Positions 24,669 to 32,800 of a DNA stretch of 43,372 nt are shown here, piece by piece. The notes beneath the pieces were generated by a model that saw nothing but the letters and a program-made list of their open reading frames with translations, was not told the origin of the DNA and did not search any database. The stretch's first letter is position 1; each line of letters starts with the position of its first letter. A program made the translations under genes and the position numbers. This DNA comes from an uncultured Clostridium sp. GTDB taxonomy: Bacteria; Bacillota; Clostridia; Lachnospirales; Lachnospiraceae. The stretch is from assembly GCA_902496665.1 (NCBI GenBank), contig CABVBU010000027.1, forward strand, positions 1 through 43,372. Direction: 5' to 3'.

Positions 24669-25580
24669 ATGCATAAATTTTTACGTGCAGCTGGTTTCAG
24701 CATGTATACAAAGAAAAAGGATATCGAAAAGCTTCTGGATCTGCTGGAACGGCAGCCGTCGATAACGAAGTGCGTCCAGGTCGATGAGGAGAGCAACGTG
24801 TGCGAAATGCGCGCGGAGGTCGCCCCGGGACTTGGAATCTCGATCGTCGGAGAGCTGAACGAAGAAGGAAATTTCGAGCGGGAATACTACTTCCCGTACC
24901 TGGAGAGCGATGTCGTCGGCTCCACGGAAGAGTGCTCTGTCCAGAGACACACGGAGAAAGAGACCTACTCCGGCATGGTGGACGAGAATAGAGTTGGCAT
25001 CACGCTGATCTTCTACATCCAGAATTTCCTGGATTTCCGGGAGAAAATGCTGGATAAAGAGCACCACTCCAGAATCGGATCTGTCTGCTTTTCCGGCATG
25101 TCCATCGGCGGAAAGGTCCTTCTTCCGATCAAGAAGAGCCAGAAACAGATCCAGAAGGCAAAAGTTTCCGCAAAAGAACGCAGCAGCCTGATCGAGGCCG
25201 CAAAAAACGGGGACGAGGATGCCATGGAGACCCTGACCATCGAGGATATTGACCTCTACTCCCAGATCTCCAGAAGAGCCATGAAGGAAGATCTCTACTC
25301 CATTATCGACTCCTGCTTCATGCCCTGCGGCGTGGAGTGCGACCAGTATTCCATTATCGGAGAAATTAAAGAAGTTGAGAAAATCCGAAATATTTATACA
25401 AAAGAAGAGATTTATCGCATGAAGATCGATAGCCATGACCTGGAATTCATGGTCTGCATCAACAGCAAGGACCTCTTAGGAGAACCGCAGCCGGGCCGCC
25501 GTTTTAAAGGACAGATCTGGATGCAGGGTACCTTAAAGCTGGTACCTTACAAGGCAGGACCGATGGATCAAAAGCGATAA
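24669..25580 (+). CDS. DUF3881 family protein
   Basis: This is a 303-residue soluble protein resembling DUF3881 of Lachnospiraceae, starting MHKFLRAAGFSMYTKKKDIEKLL. It has no signal peptide or membrane segment. I recognise no catalytic motif. The middle is rich in KK/QK stretches, and GEIKEVEKIRNIYTKEEIYRMKIDSHDLEFMVCI near residues 236-268 looks like the most ordered part. I chose ATG 24669 because family members start MHK. A TTG at 24660 would overlap the DUF4446 stop by 4 bp and is closer to the AAGGAG site, so it is the alternative. Tight spacing suggests co-transcription with DUF4446. Function unknown. Confidence 0.82.
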   Translation: MHKFLRAAGFSMYTKKKDIEKLLDLLERQPSITKCVQVDEESNVCEMRAEVAPGLGISIVGELNEEGNFEREYYFPYLESDVVGSTEECSVQRHTEKETYSGMVDENRVGITLIFYIQNFLDFREKMLDKEHHSRIGSVCFSGMSIGGKVLLPIKKSQKQIQKAKVSAKERSSLIEAAKNGDEDAMETLTIEDIDLYSQISRRAMKEDLYSIIDSCFMPCGVECDQYSIIGEIKEVEKIRNIYTKEEIYRMKIDSHDLEFMVCINSKDLLGEPQPGRRFKGQIWMQGTLKLVPYKAGPMDQKR

Positions 25581-25586
25581 AAGGTA

Positions 25587-25616
25587 TAGACAACAAACAG
25601 AATCATGGGGTATAAT
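25587..25616 (+). promoter_or_regulatory. Predicted promoter before the GGDEF/REC/HD-GYP gene
   Basis: TAGACA (25587-25592) and TATAAT (25611-25616) have an 18-bp spacer, just after the DUF3881 stop. The transcript would have a leader of about 145 nt containing the hairpin at 25676-25726. Confidence 0.55.
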
Positions 25617-25675
25617 AAAAACAGATTATCTCATTCGAATCAGCTTGAATTTACCCCAAAAACCAAGACTGACAT

Positions 25676-25726
25676 GCAGTTTCCTGCGATCTCGAAGATA
25701 TAGAGACAGAGGAAACTGCTTTTTTA
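25676..25726 (+). terminator. Terminator or attenuator hairpin in the leader
   Basis: A perfect 10-bp stem GCAGTTTCCT (25676-25685) and AGGAAACTGC (25710-25719) has a 24-nt loop and is followed by seven T. It may end the DUF4446-DUF3881 transcript or attenuate the gene starting at 25767. Confidence 0.7.
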
Positions 25727-25766
25727 TTAGACAGGAATCCATAGAACAGGGGAGGAACTGTAGTTT

Positions 25767-27824
25767 ATGGAAGATTACGATATTATGACCAGAGAAGAGG
25801 CCGAAAAGAAGATGGAAGTGTTCCGGCAGATCTTCCCGATCGTCCGCCTTGTGCGTGGGTATACGGTGATGGATCTGAATGGAAAAACGGGAGCGATGGA
25901 AGGCCAGGACAAGATGGAGACAGTCCCACCCTGCGAATGTTTTGCTTTCTGGCAGAAGGATAAGCCATGCAAAAACTGCATCAGCCAGAGAATGATGGAA
26001 GAGCATGGCCAGGCATCAAAGCTGGAATTTCTCGGCGGAGAGATGTACCAGGTGACGGCGAGATACGTGGAGATCGACGGCGAGCCGTATGTGATGGAGA
26101 TGCTGCAGAAGCAGGACAGCCAGAACTTTGTCGATGAGGACGGATGCAAAAAACTCATAGGAAGACTGATGAAATATAACCGTTTAATCTACACGGATGC
26201 CCTCACAGGCGTCTACAATCGCCGTTATTTTGAGGATGAAATAAAAAATAAGACCAACACAGCGGGAATCGCCGTGATCGATATGGACAATCTGAAGGTC
26301 TATAATGATACATACGGACACAGGGCGGGTGACCGTGCCCTTGAGACGATGGTCAACGTGATCCGACAGAATATCCGGAAGACGGACAGCCTGATCCGGT
26401 ACGGCGGAGACGAATTCCTCCTGATCATGCCGGGAATCAGCAAGGAGAGTCTCAACGCAAAATTAAAAATGATCCAGGAAAAGATCCATTATACCTCCAT
26501 TGCGGATTATGGGAATCTCCACCTTTCTGTCAGCATCGGAGGTGTGATCTCCCGCAGCGGCGAGAGTTTTGAGGAGGCAGTTCTCAGGGCCGACCGCCTG
26601 ATGTATTTCGCGAAAGACCAGAAAAACATGGTTATTACGGAGGAAGAGACCGAATATATGGACGAGACGATGCGGGAATACTTAAAGACACAGTCCATCA
26701 AGCCGAAGATCCTCATCGTCGATGATTCCGATATGAACCGCGAGATCCTGACAGAGATCCTGTACCAGGATTATGAGATTCTGGAGGCGGAAAACGGCGA
26801 AGTTGCCTTAAAGATGCTGGAGCAGTATGGAACCGGTATCGCCCTTGTGATGCTGGACCTTGTGATGCCGAAGATGGATGGTTTCCAGGTCCTGACGGTG
26901 ATGAATGAGAGACACCTGATGGAGGAGATTCCGGTTATTATGATCTCCAGTGAGGACTCCGGGAAATATATCAGTGAAGCTTACGGATTCGGCGTCAGCG
27001 ACTATATCAGGAGACCATTTGACGCGAAAATCGTATATCAGCGCGTGTTAAATACGATCAAGCTGTACGCGAAACAGCGCCGCCTGCTCCGCCTTGTAAC
27101 ATCCCAGATCCAGGAAAAAGAGCGCATCAATCGTATTATGATCGGTATTTTAAGCCAGATCGTTGAATTTCGAAACAGCGAGAGCGGACCTCATGTCATT
27201 CACCTGAATATCGTATCGAGACTGCTTTTAGAGCAGCTGATCAAAAAGAAAAACAAATACCATCTTTCCTGGCAGGAGATCAGCCTGATCGCTACAGCAT
27301 CGGCGCTCCATGACATCGGAAAGATCAATATCGACGAGAAGATATTGAACAAACCTGGTAAATTAACAAAAGAAGAATTTGAGATCATGAAGACCCACAC
27401 GACCATCGGCGCGGACATGATAGGAAAGCTTGACCTGTACCACAATGAGCGCCTTGTACAGTTCGCCTACGAGATCTGCAGATGGCACCATGAGCGCTGG
27501 GACGGAAAGGGCTATCCGGATGGCCTGAAGGGCGACGAGATCCCGCTCTCCGCCCAGATTGTATCCGTGGCGGACGTCTACGACGCTCTGGTCAGCGAGC
27601 GTGTCTACAAAAAAGCATATCCGCATGAGGTCGCGATCCAGATGATCTTAAACGGAGAATGCGGGAACTTCAACCCATTGCTTTTAGAGTGTATGCTGGA
27701 TATCCAGGATGAGATCCGCCGGAAGGTCAGAGTTACGAGCGCGGAGGACTTTGTAAGAGACGTGGATGATCAGGAAAACATGGATATTGCCAGCTTGCAG
27801 TTAAATTCGCTGAAGATGGAGTAA
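25767..27824 (+). CDS. Cyclic di-GMP protein: PAS-like, GGDEF, REC, HD-GYP
   Basis: This 685-residue cytoplasmic protein is predicted both to make and to break cyclic di-GMP under phosphorylation control. An N-terminal PAS-like domain (1-120) carries a Cys cluster, CEC at 56-58 and CKNC at 68-71. The GGDEF domain (about 143-295) has an intact RYGGDEF (211-217) and an upstream RKTD (204-207) matching the product-inhibition I-site. The REC domain (about 313-435) has acidic pair DD at 319-320, phospho-acceptor Asp364 in VMLDLVMPKMDG, and Lys replaced by Arg in the RRPF segment. The HD-GYP domain (about 455-660) keeps HDIGK (515-519), HHE and GKGYPDG (580-586). AGGGGAGG lies upstream. The order GGDEF-REC-HD-GYP in one chain is uncommon. 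Confidence 0.9.
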   Translation: MEDYDIMTREEAEKKMEVFRQIFPIVRLVRGYTVMDLNGKTGAMEGQDKMETVPPCECFAFWQKDKPCKNCISQRMMEEHGQASKLEFLGGEMYQVTARYVEIDGEPYVMEMLQKQDSQNFVDEDGCKKLIGRLMKYNRLIYTDALTGVYNRRYFEDEIKNKTNTAGIAVIDMDNLKVYNDTYGHRAGDRALETMVNVIRQNIRKTDSLIRYGGDEFLLIMPGISKESLNAKLKMIQEKIHYTSIADYGNLHLSVSIGGVISRSGESFEEAVLRADRLMYFAKDQKNMVITEEETEYMDETMREYLKTQSIKPKILIVDDSDMNREILTEILYQDYEILEAENGEVALKMLEQYGTGIALVMLDLVMPKMDGFQVLTVMNERHLMEEIPVIMISSEDSGKYISEAYGFGVSDYIRRPFDAKIVYQRVLNTIKLYAKQRRLLRLVTSQIQEKERINRIMIGILSQIVEFRNSESGPHVIHLNIVSRLLLEQLIKKKNKYHLSWQEISLIATASALHDIGKINIDEKILNKPGKLTKEEFEIMKTHTTIGADMIGKLDLYHNERLVQFAYEICRWHHERWDGKGYPDGLKGDEIPLSAQIVSVADVYDALVSERVYKKAYPHEVAIQMILNGECGNFNPLLLECMLDIQDEIRRKVRVTSAEDFVRDVDDQENMDIASLQLNSLKME

Positions 27825-27834
27825 AAAAGTACCT

Positions 27835-27862
27835 GGCCGGATGCTGGAAACCAGATCCGGCC
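27835..27862 (+). other. GC-rich hairpin before the sensor-GGDEF gene
   Basis: GGCCGGAT (27835-27842) pairs with ATCCGGCC (27855-27862), with an inner TGG/CCA. There is no T run, so termination is uncertain; it lies between the stop of the preceding gene and the G tract. Confidence 0.5.
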
Positions 27863-27914
27863 GGAGCAGGGCAGGTAATGAGTGTGAAAAAAACAACTTT
27901 GTTAAAAAATTATC

Positions 27915-27924
27915 GGGGGGGGGG
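27915..27924 (+). repeat. Ten-G homopolymer at the start of the sensor gene
   Basis: Ten consecutive G lie seven bases before the ATG at 27932. They would serve as a Shine-Dalgarno for that start, or lie within the coding sequence if translation begins at ATG 27878. Such tracts are prone to slippage. Confidence 0.9.
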
Positions 27925-27931
27925 TGTTCCA

Positions 27932-28504
27932 ATGAATATAGCCCAGGAAATTTACGAAGCTATCCAGGAATTATATCAGGAGATCATCAAGGTTGACCTG
28001 AACACGGGAAAAGCAACGATCCTTCACAGCATCGCGTATCCTTCAGATCGTGGGAGAGAATGTATCTGGGACAGTCATTTAGAGGAATACATGAAAAATA
28101 AGATTCAACCGTCGGATCACGAGCGGATGAGAGATAACTTTTGCCTGAGGCAACTGAGAAATGAATGCGAAAAGGGCAAAAGTCTGTTCTCCAACAACTT
28201 TTCGACGATGAACGGAAAACTGCCGGATAACCATGTTACGGTGCTGGCGTTCGCGCCTGGAAACGACAGCCAGGAAAAGGTATATATCCTGCTGCGCAAG
28301 GCCGGACAGGAATACTTTATGTGGTCCATCGCGAACCAGTATGTATCATCGACCTGCGATTATTTTATCTATCTGGACGCGAAGCATAACAGCTACCAGA
28401 TGTTCAGCAGCCGGGCGGGAACCCCGCTTCCCCCGGTGATGTGCAATGATTACGAGGGATCCAAGATCGAATACGCGAGGAAATATGTGGTGGAGGAAGA
28501 TTAG
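27932..28504 (+). pseudogene. Sensor (PAS-like) N-terminal part of a stop-split diguanylate cyclase
   Basis: This is a 190-residue open frame beginning MNIAQEIYEAIQELYQEIIKVDL. It looks like two PAS-type sensor units without transmembrane segments and ends KYVVEED-TAG. The next frame (28508) continues in the same reading frame after the TAG and one GAG codon, and its first residues read on as the expected PAS-to-GGDEF linker. So this was probably one gene of about 433 codons. I chose ATG 27932, using the G tract as ribosome binding site; ATG 27878 is in frame and would add 18 residues encoded across the G run. It could instead be a genuine separate protein or subject to readthrough. Confidence 0.6.
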
Positions 28505-28507
28505 GAG

Positions 28508-29233
28508 ATGGTGATCCGTGAGACGCGGATATCCCGGATCCTGGAGGTACTGGAACACAACGAGGTCCACAGCTTCACCTGCGGAATTATAGAACACGGC
28601 GGCTACACGAGAAAGCGCCTGGACTACCGCTATTACGATAAAGAATGTCAGATGATCCTGCTCTCCAGGACAGACGTGACGAACGTCTATCTCGAGGAGC
28701 AGAAGAAGAGCCAGAGACTGGAGGAGCTGCTCTTAAAAGCCCAGACAGACCCGCTCACGAAGATCTGCAACTTCCAGGCGACCTTTGACGCCATCAGTGA
28801 GAAGCTGACGGATACGGATGACAATTACGCGTTCTACTTCGTGGATCTCGACAATTTCAAACAGATCAACGATACCATGGGCCATCCGGTCGGGGATGAG
28901 GTCCTTCGCCAGGTGGCGGACGTTTTAAAGGACATAGCGGGCCCGGAGAATCTCGCGGGCCGCGTCGGCGGAGACGAGTTTGTCGTATTTGTAAAGACGG
29001 AGCAGGACCGCGCCAGGGAGACCGCGGAAAAGATCCTCGTGGGGATCCGGAACATTACCGTAGAAGGAAGAAACAGTACAAGGATCTCCGGCAGTGTCGG
29101 GATCGCCATCGCGCCGCGGGACGGCAGAGACTATTATGCCCTCTTAAAACGGGCGGATGCCTGTCTCTACCAGGCAAAATCAGAAGGAAAAGACCGCTGG
29201 TATGGCGAGAAAGAAGAACAGGAGAATATATAA
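28508..29233 (+). CDS. GGDEF-domain protein (diguanylate cyclase), downstream of in-frame TAG
   Basis: This is a 241-residue product. Residues 1-65 are the end of a PAS-like domain (HSFTCGIIEHGGYTRKRLDYRYYD), then a helical linker YLEEQKKSQRLEELLLKAQTDPLTK. The GGDEF domain (about 78-235) has intact GGDEF (154-158) and DLDNFKQINDTMGHPVGDEVL. The RxxD I-site is absent (the equivalent segment is ENLAG), so feedback inhibition is unlikely. It would make cyclic di-GMP from two GTP. GGAGG lies 11 bases before the ATG and another GGAG abuts it, so independent or re-initiated translation is possible. A bidirectional terminator follows. It is most likely the 3' part of the gene starting at 27932. Confidence 0.75.
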   Translation: MVIRETRISRILEVLEHNEVHSFTCGIIEHGGYTRKRLDYRYYDKECQMILLSRTDVTNVYLEEQKKSQRLEELLLKAQTDPLTKICNFQATFDAISEKLTDTDDNYAFYFVDLDNFKQINDTMGHPVGDEVLRQVADVLKDIAGPENLAGRVGGDEFVVFVKTEQDRARETAEKILVGIRNITVEGRNSTRISGSVGIAIAPRDGRDYYALLKRADACLYQAKSEGKDRWYGEKEEQENI

Positions 29234-29235
29234 GG

Positions 29236-29278
29236 AAACGCCCCAGGGCAGCCGGGAAAGCTGCTCTGGGGCGTTTTT
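29236..29278. terminator. Bidirectional terminator between convergent genes
   Basis: A 17-bp stem (29236-29252 with 29260-29276) has a 7-nt loop, T run on the plus strand and matching A run on the other side. It lies between the rightward GGDEF gene and the leftward transglutaminase-fold gene and can serve both. Confidence 0.9.
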
Positions 29279-29286
29279 GCGATGCA

Positions 29287-31614
29287 TTACAGATCATACC
29301 GCATCCGGAAGCGTTGCAGAAGCGTCAGATTCTTACGGCTGGACCGGATCATCGTCAGGAACCGGTATAGGAGACGCAGCTCATATTCCTTCAGATCCTC
29401 ACCACCGTAATAGTATTTCTCCATCAGCTCATTCACACGGGTGTAAAGTCCCGGCTCGTAATCCAGAAGGATCCTGGAGAGCCGCGCTTCCGTCTCACTG
29501 CAGTTCCATCCGGGATGGATGGAGATCTCAAAGAAGAAAAGCGAATGACGGATCGCCTGGAACATCATGCCGGCCCGTTCGCCCGGAGGCAGTTCCAGGA
29601 TGCCTAAAAGCCTCCGCTCCGTGATCAGATGGCGAAATTCCAGGATGACGATGCCGATTCCCTTGAAAAAGAGAATAACCAGCAGGATGCCCCACAGGAT
29701 GTTTACGGCGGTCTTTAACCAGTCGATGATGATCGTGGAGTCCGAACGCTTTCCGGTGTGCAGGGAATCCGGGGCATCCACTTCCTCACCGCTGTCCTCC
29801 AGAGCCGCTGTCCTCTGGATATCACTGGGAATCTGTGCCATCTGTAAGAGCGCGTAGGTATCATAGTAGAATCCGGGTGTCACATCCACCGGGATCCAGC
29901 CCATGCCATCCATGTAGACCTCCACCCACGCGTGGGCATCGGAGGAGGTGAGCGGTACATCCCTGCCGCCCGCAGCCTCGATAGCGCGGCTGCTTAAAAA
30001 GTAACCTTCCGCGTAACGCGCCGGGATATCGAAGCTCCGGAACGCGAGGACTGCCGCCGAGGCGTAATAGGCGGAGTTTCCCGCATGGTCCCCGAGGAGG
30101 AACGCGGTCAGCAGATCCTCATTCTCAGACGTTTCCTGGTCCAGGAGAGCCTTTTCTTTCTCATACCGGGTATTTGTCTCGAGAACGGACCGGATCCGCC
30201 TGGTGACCTCGTAGACGCCGAGACTGCCGGTGACATCCCGATCGTCCGATTCATGGAACAGAGAGGTAATGAGATCATAGCAGGCGTCATCGATATCCGT
30301 ATAGTTCTCATGGACAAAGGAACGGTAGACGGATTCACTGTTTAAATACTGTTCCTGTGTGTCGTTTTCCGGCTTGTAGACCCAGCTTGAGAGGCGCTGC
30401 AGCTCGCCGGGAAGGTTGGAGGAATATTCCGACAGGGAGTATTTCCCTTTTGCGAAGATCCCATGCTTCAGATAGCCGTTGTCCCGGTACCCGGACACGG
30501 AGGAGAAGCCGGGGGATTCGGAGGAATAAAGCGTGTAGAGATATTTCCTGTTTGCTCCGCGGTTCGTTACGGTCACGCGGTTCTTTTCGACCGCCTGGTC
30601 TTCCGCGAGGACTGTATTCCCGGCCTTAATGTAGGACGCGAACTGGGCCGCCGGATCGAAGCCGTTCTGTGACAGCCACTTTAAAAATCCGTACCGCTCG
30701 CCGCCGTAGGCTGATTTCTTTAAGGGTGTCCATGCGTTGTCCGCGTACTCCGCACCGGTAAAGCTTCTAAAATAGAGGGGCTTGACCTGGTCCGTCGTGA
30801 TGGAAAGCCGGGGTTCGTCCCCGATCTCCATGCCGGATGCATTGGAAAGATCGCCTTCCGGCAGTGTATCCGTCCCGTAAATGAGATGTTCCGCAGCTTC
30901 CCTCGCAGCAATCTGCGCGCGGAGGATGGAAACGGAGGTCCGGCTTCCGGCGATCCCCCGGATCGCGAAGAACACGCAGGTGAGCGAAAAGAGCCATAAA
31001 ACCCGCCGCAGAAAAGATCCTGCCTGGTAGGAGAACAGCCAGAATCCGATCATCGAGGAAAAGATCAGGACCGCGCCGAGAGGAGAAAAGATCCGCAGCA
31101 CGAGCCCCGGGATACAAAAGAGGAAGACCAGTATTTCTGTCACAAAGAATGCCCGCTTCCGGATCAGGAACCAGAAGACAGCGGAGATCAGGAAGAGGAC
31201 GGAGAGAAAGAACAGCGCTCCGTCCCAGTTCCCTGCGCCATCCACGGAAAACAACCGGACGCCGTCCTCGAAACGCAGATTCCAGCCGGAGATATAGCTG
31301 TTAAAGAAAAGCTTCATCCCATTTAACCACCGGGATGGTCCGATGAAGAACGCGGTGACGAGACTTGCGGCAGGCGCGAGAAAGACCCCGAGATTCCTCT
31401 GGGGGGATAACAGGAGATTGACGATGCTTAAGATCAGGACCACGGTCTCCGAGAAGGCGAGGACCATAAAATGCTGTTCCCGCCCGGTCCCGATGATGGA
31501 GAAAATGGAAAAAGAGATCCCTGCGGTCAGGATCCCGCAGAGAAGCGCAGTCTCCATCGTGCGGATCTGATCTGGCTGCTCTCGTTTTTCTATGAAAATC
31601 GGTGTGTCTGTCAT
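29287..31614 (-). CDS. Transglutaminase-fold membrane protein (TgpA-like), Cys position replaced by Ser
   Basis: This 775-residue membrane protein is the third member of a MoxR-DUF58-transglutaminase module. About six transmembrane helices occupy residues 20-210, an extracellular part follows, another helix lies near 636-660, and a DUF4129-like cytoplasmic tail ends it. The transglutaminase core is near 505-585: GDHAGNSAYYASAAVLAFRS, then IPARYAEGYF, SDAHAWVEVYMDG with the catalytic-type His, and IPVDVTPGF with the Asp. At the position of the nucleophilic Cys (C-x-x-F/Y-A in the family) there is Ser514, codon TCC at 30073-30075. It may be a pseudoenzyme or scaffold. AAAGGG lies seven bases before the ATG. 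It is 16 bp after DUF58. Confidence 0.85.
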   Translation of the reverse strand: MTDTPIFIEKREQPDQIRTMETALLCGILTAGISFSIFSIIGTGREQHFMVLAFSETVVLILSIVNLLLSPQRNLGVFLAPAASLVTAFFIGPSRWLNGMKLFFNSYISGWNLRFEDGVRLFSVDGAGNWDGALFFLSVLFLISAVFWFLIRKRAFFVTEILVFLFCIPGLVLRIFSPLGAVLIFSSMIGFWLFSYQAGSFLRRVLWLFSLTCVFFAIRGIAGSRTSVSILRAQIAAREAAEHLIYGTDTLPEGDLSNASGMEIGDEPRLSITTDQVKPLYFRSFTGAEYADNAWTPLKKSAYGGERYGFLKWLSQNGFDPAAQFASYIKAGNTVLAEDQAVEKNRVTVTNRGANRKYLYTLYSSESPGFSSVSGYRDNGYLKHGIFAKGKYSLSEYSSNLPGELQRLSSWVYKPENDTQEQYLNSESVYRSFVHENYTDIDDACYDLITSLFHESDDRDVTGSLGVYEVTRRIRSVLETNTRYEKEKALLDQETSENEDLLTAFLLGDHAGNSAYYASAAVLAFRSFDIPARYAEGYFLSSRAIEAAGGRDVPLTSSDAHAWVEVYMDGMGWIPVDVTPGFYYDTYALLQMAQIPSDIQRTAALEDSGEEVDAPDSLHTGKRSDSTIIIDWLKTAVNILWGILLVILFFKGIGIVILEFRHLITERRLLGILELPPGERAGMMFQAIRHSLFFFEISIHPGWNCSETEARLSRILLDYEPGLYTRVNELMEKYYYGGEDLKEYELRLLYRFLTMIRSSRKNLTLLQRFRMRYDL

Positions 31615-31630
31615 AGACGTACCCTTTCTG

Positions 31631-32800
31631 CTATAAGGTGATATTTAAGCTGCCCTTTTCGAGCTGGTCTTCGGACAGGTTCATGAAAATACGGCTGCCG
31701 CGGCGGCTCATGCCCGCCTCAGAGCTGCTTTTATGGACGGAGAACGCGAAGAGGTTGAGATCCGGGGAAAGCGTGTCGATTTCATCCGGATATCCACCGG
31801 CGGTGAGGTAGAAGAGCTGCCGGTAAGGAAATTCCAGGGCTTTCATGGACAGAAGCCGCAGCCCGAGACCTTTCTCCTCCGGGATCTTTACACTCATCCA
31901 GAGATTTGACGCGCGGTCCAGATCCGCCTGTTCCCGGATCTCCGTGATAAAGAGATCGCCGCCCACAACGGTTCCGATGTAGTGGGGGAGCTGGTAATTT
32001 AAGAATGCCTGGCTGATGGAAAGTGTCAGGGCGGCGGTCAGGGAAAGCTGCTTCGGATCTTGCGGGATCATATGGTCGAAACGCCCGATGTCCATCAGGA
32101 CCAGCGTGTCATAGCGCGGAGAATCGGCAGGTTCCCGCACGAGAAGCTCATTTGTTTTCTGGGAAAGCTTCCAGTGGATCGTATGGATATCGTCCCCAGG
32201 CTGGTACGCGCGCAGATCAAAGACCTCCGAGGCATCACTGCCTTTCCGGTTGACGCTCTGCGGACCTTCTTCCATCCGCCCATTGGGAGTAGTGTGGGAG
32301 GAAAAACTGATGGTGACCGGCTTTGGATAGACGGTGATCAGGTGGGAGACCGGGGCCGGGAGAGGAGCGCTGTTGAGACCAAAGATGTCGAGACAGCGGA
32401 CATGTTCCAGACGGACCGAGTAACATCCGCAGGCTTCCGGCTTAAAATCTAGGGAAAGAGTGAGCCTGCGGGAGGAGAGATTCACGGAAAACCGGGATCT
32501 GGTCTCCTCTCCGAGCATCTTATTTTCATAGACAAGATCGCCTTCCATGATGGCCGCCGCCAGCACGAAGAAATTGGACGCGGAGATATGAAGATTTACG
32601 CTCTGACCACAGGCGCATGCCGTCGGAAGAGAGACGGAAAACTTCAGCCGCGCCATTTCCAGGCGCAGAAAGATCTTCAGGATCAGAAACAGCGCGAGCT
32701 GGAACAGGAAGACATACAGGGCGAAATACGCGCCGTTCCACAAAAAGGCAGCGGCTGTCATCACCATGGAGACTCCGTAGGCGATCCGGGTTCTAGTCAT
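31631..32800 (-). CDS. DUF58 domain protein
   Basis: This 389-residue protein has two N-terminal membrane segments (about 8-46) followed by a beta-rich region. The DUF58 signature is YQPGDDIHTIHWKLSQKTNELLVREPADS near residues 197-225, leading into a von Willebrand A-like fold (TLVLMDIG). DUF58 proteins occur with MoxR ATPases and transglutaminase-like membrane proteins; the trio is thought to act in envelope assembly or complex maturation, but the substrate is unknown. The ATG overlaps the end of the MoxR gene by 8 bp and has GAGGTGGG upstream, indicating coupled translation. Confidence 0.9.
   Translation of the reverse strand: MTRTRIAYGVSMVMTAAAFLWNGAYFALYVFLFQLALFLILKIFLRLEMARLKFSVSLPTACACGQSVNLHISASNFFVLAAAIMEGDLVYENKMLGEETRSRFSVNLSSRRLTLSLDFKPEACGCYSVRLEHVRCLDIFGLNSAPLPAPVSHLITVYPKPVTISFSSHTTPNGRMEEGPQSVNRKGSDASEVFDLRAYQPGDDIHTIHWKLSQKTNELLVREPADSPRYDTLVLMDIGRFDHMIPQDPKQLSLTAALTLSISQAFLNYQLPHYIGTVVGGDLFITEIREQADLDRASNLWMSVKIPEEKGLGLRLLSMKALEFPYRQLFYLTAGGYPDEIDTLSPDLNLFAFSVHKSSSEAGMSRRGSRIFMNLSEDQLEKGSLNITL

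Noticed and set aside
25581..25766. Cyclic di-GMP riboswitch in the leader of the GGDEF/REC/HD-GYP gene
   Set aside because: I could not find the conserved GEMM-type core; only a simple terminator hairpin is visible.
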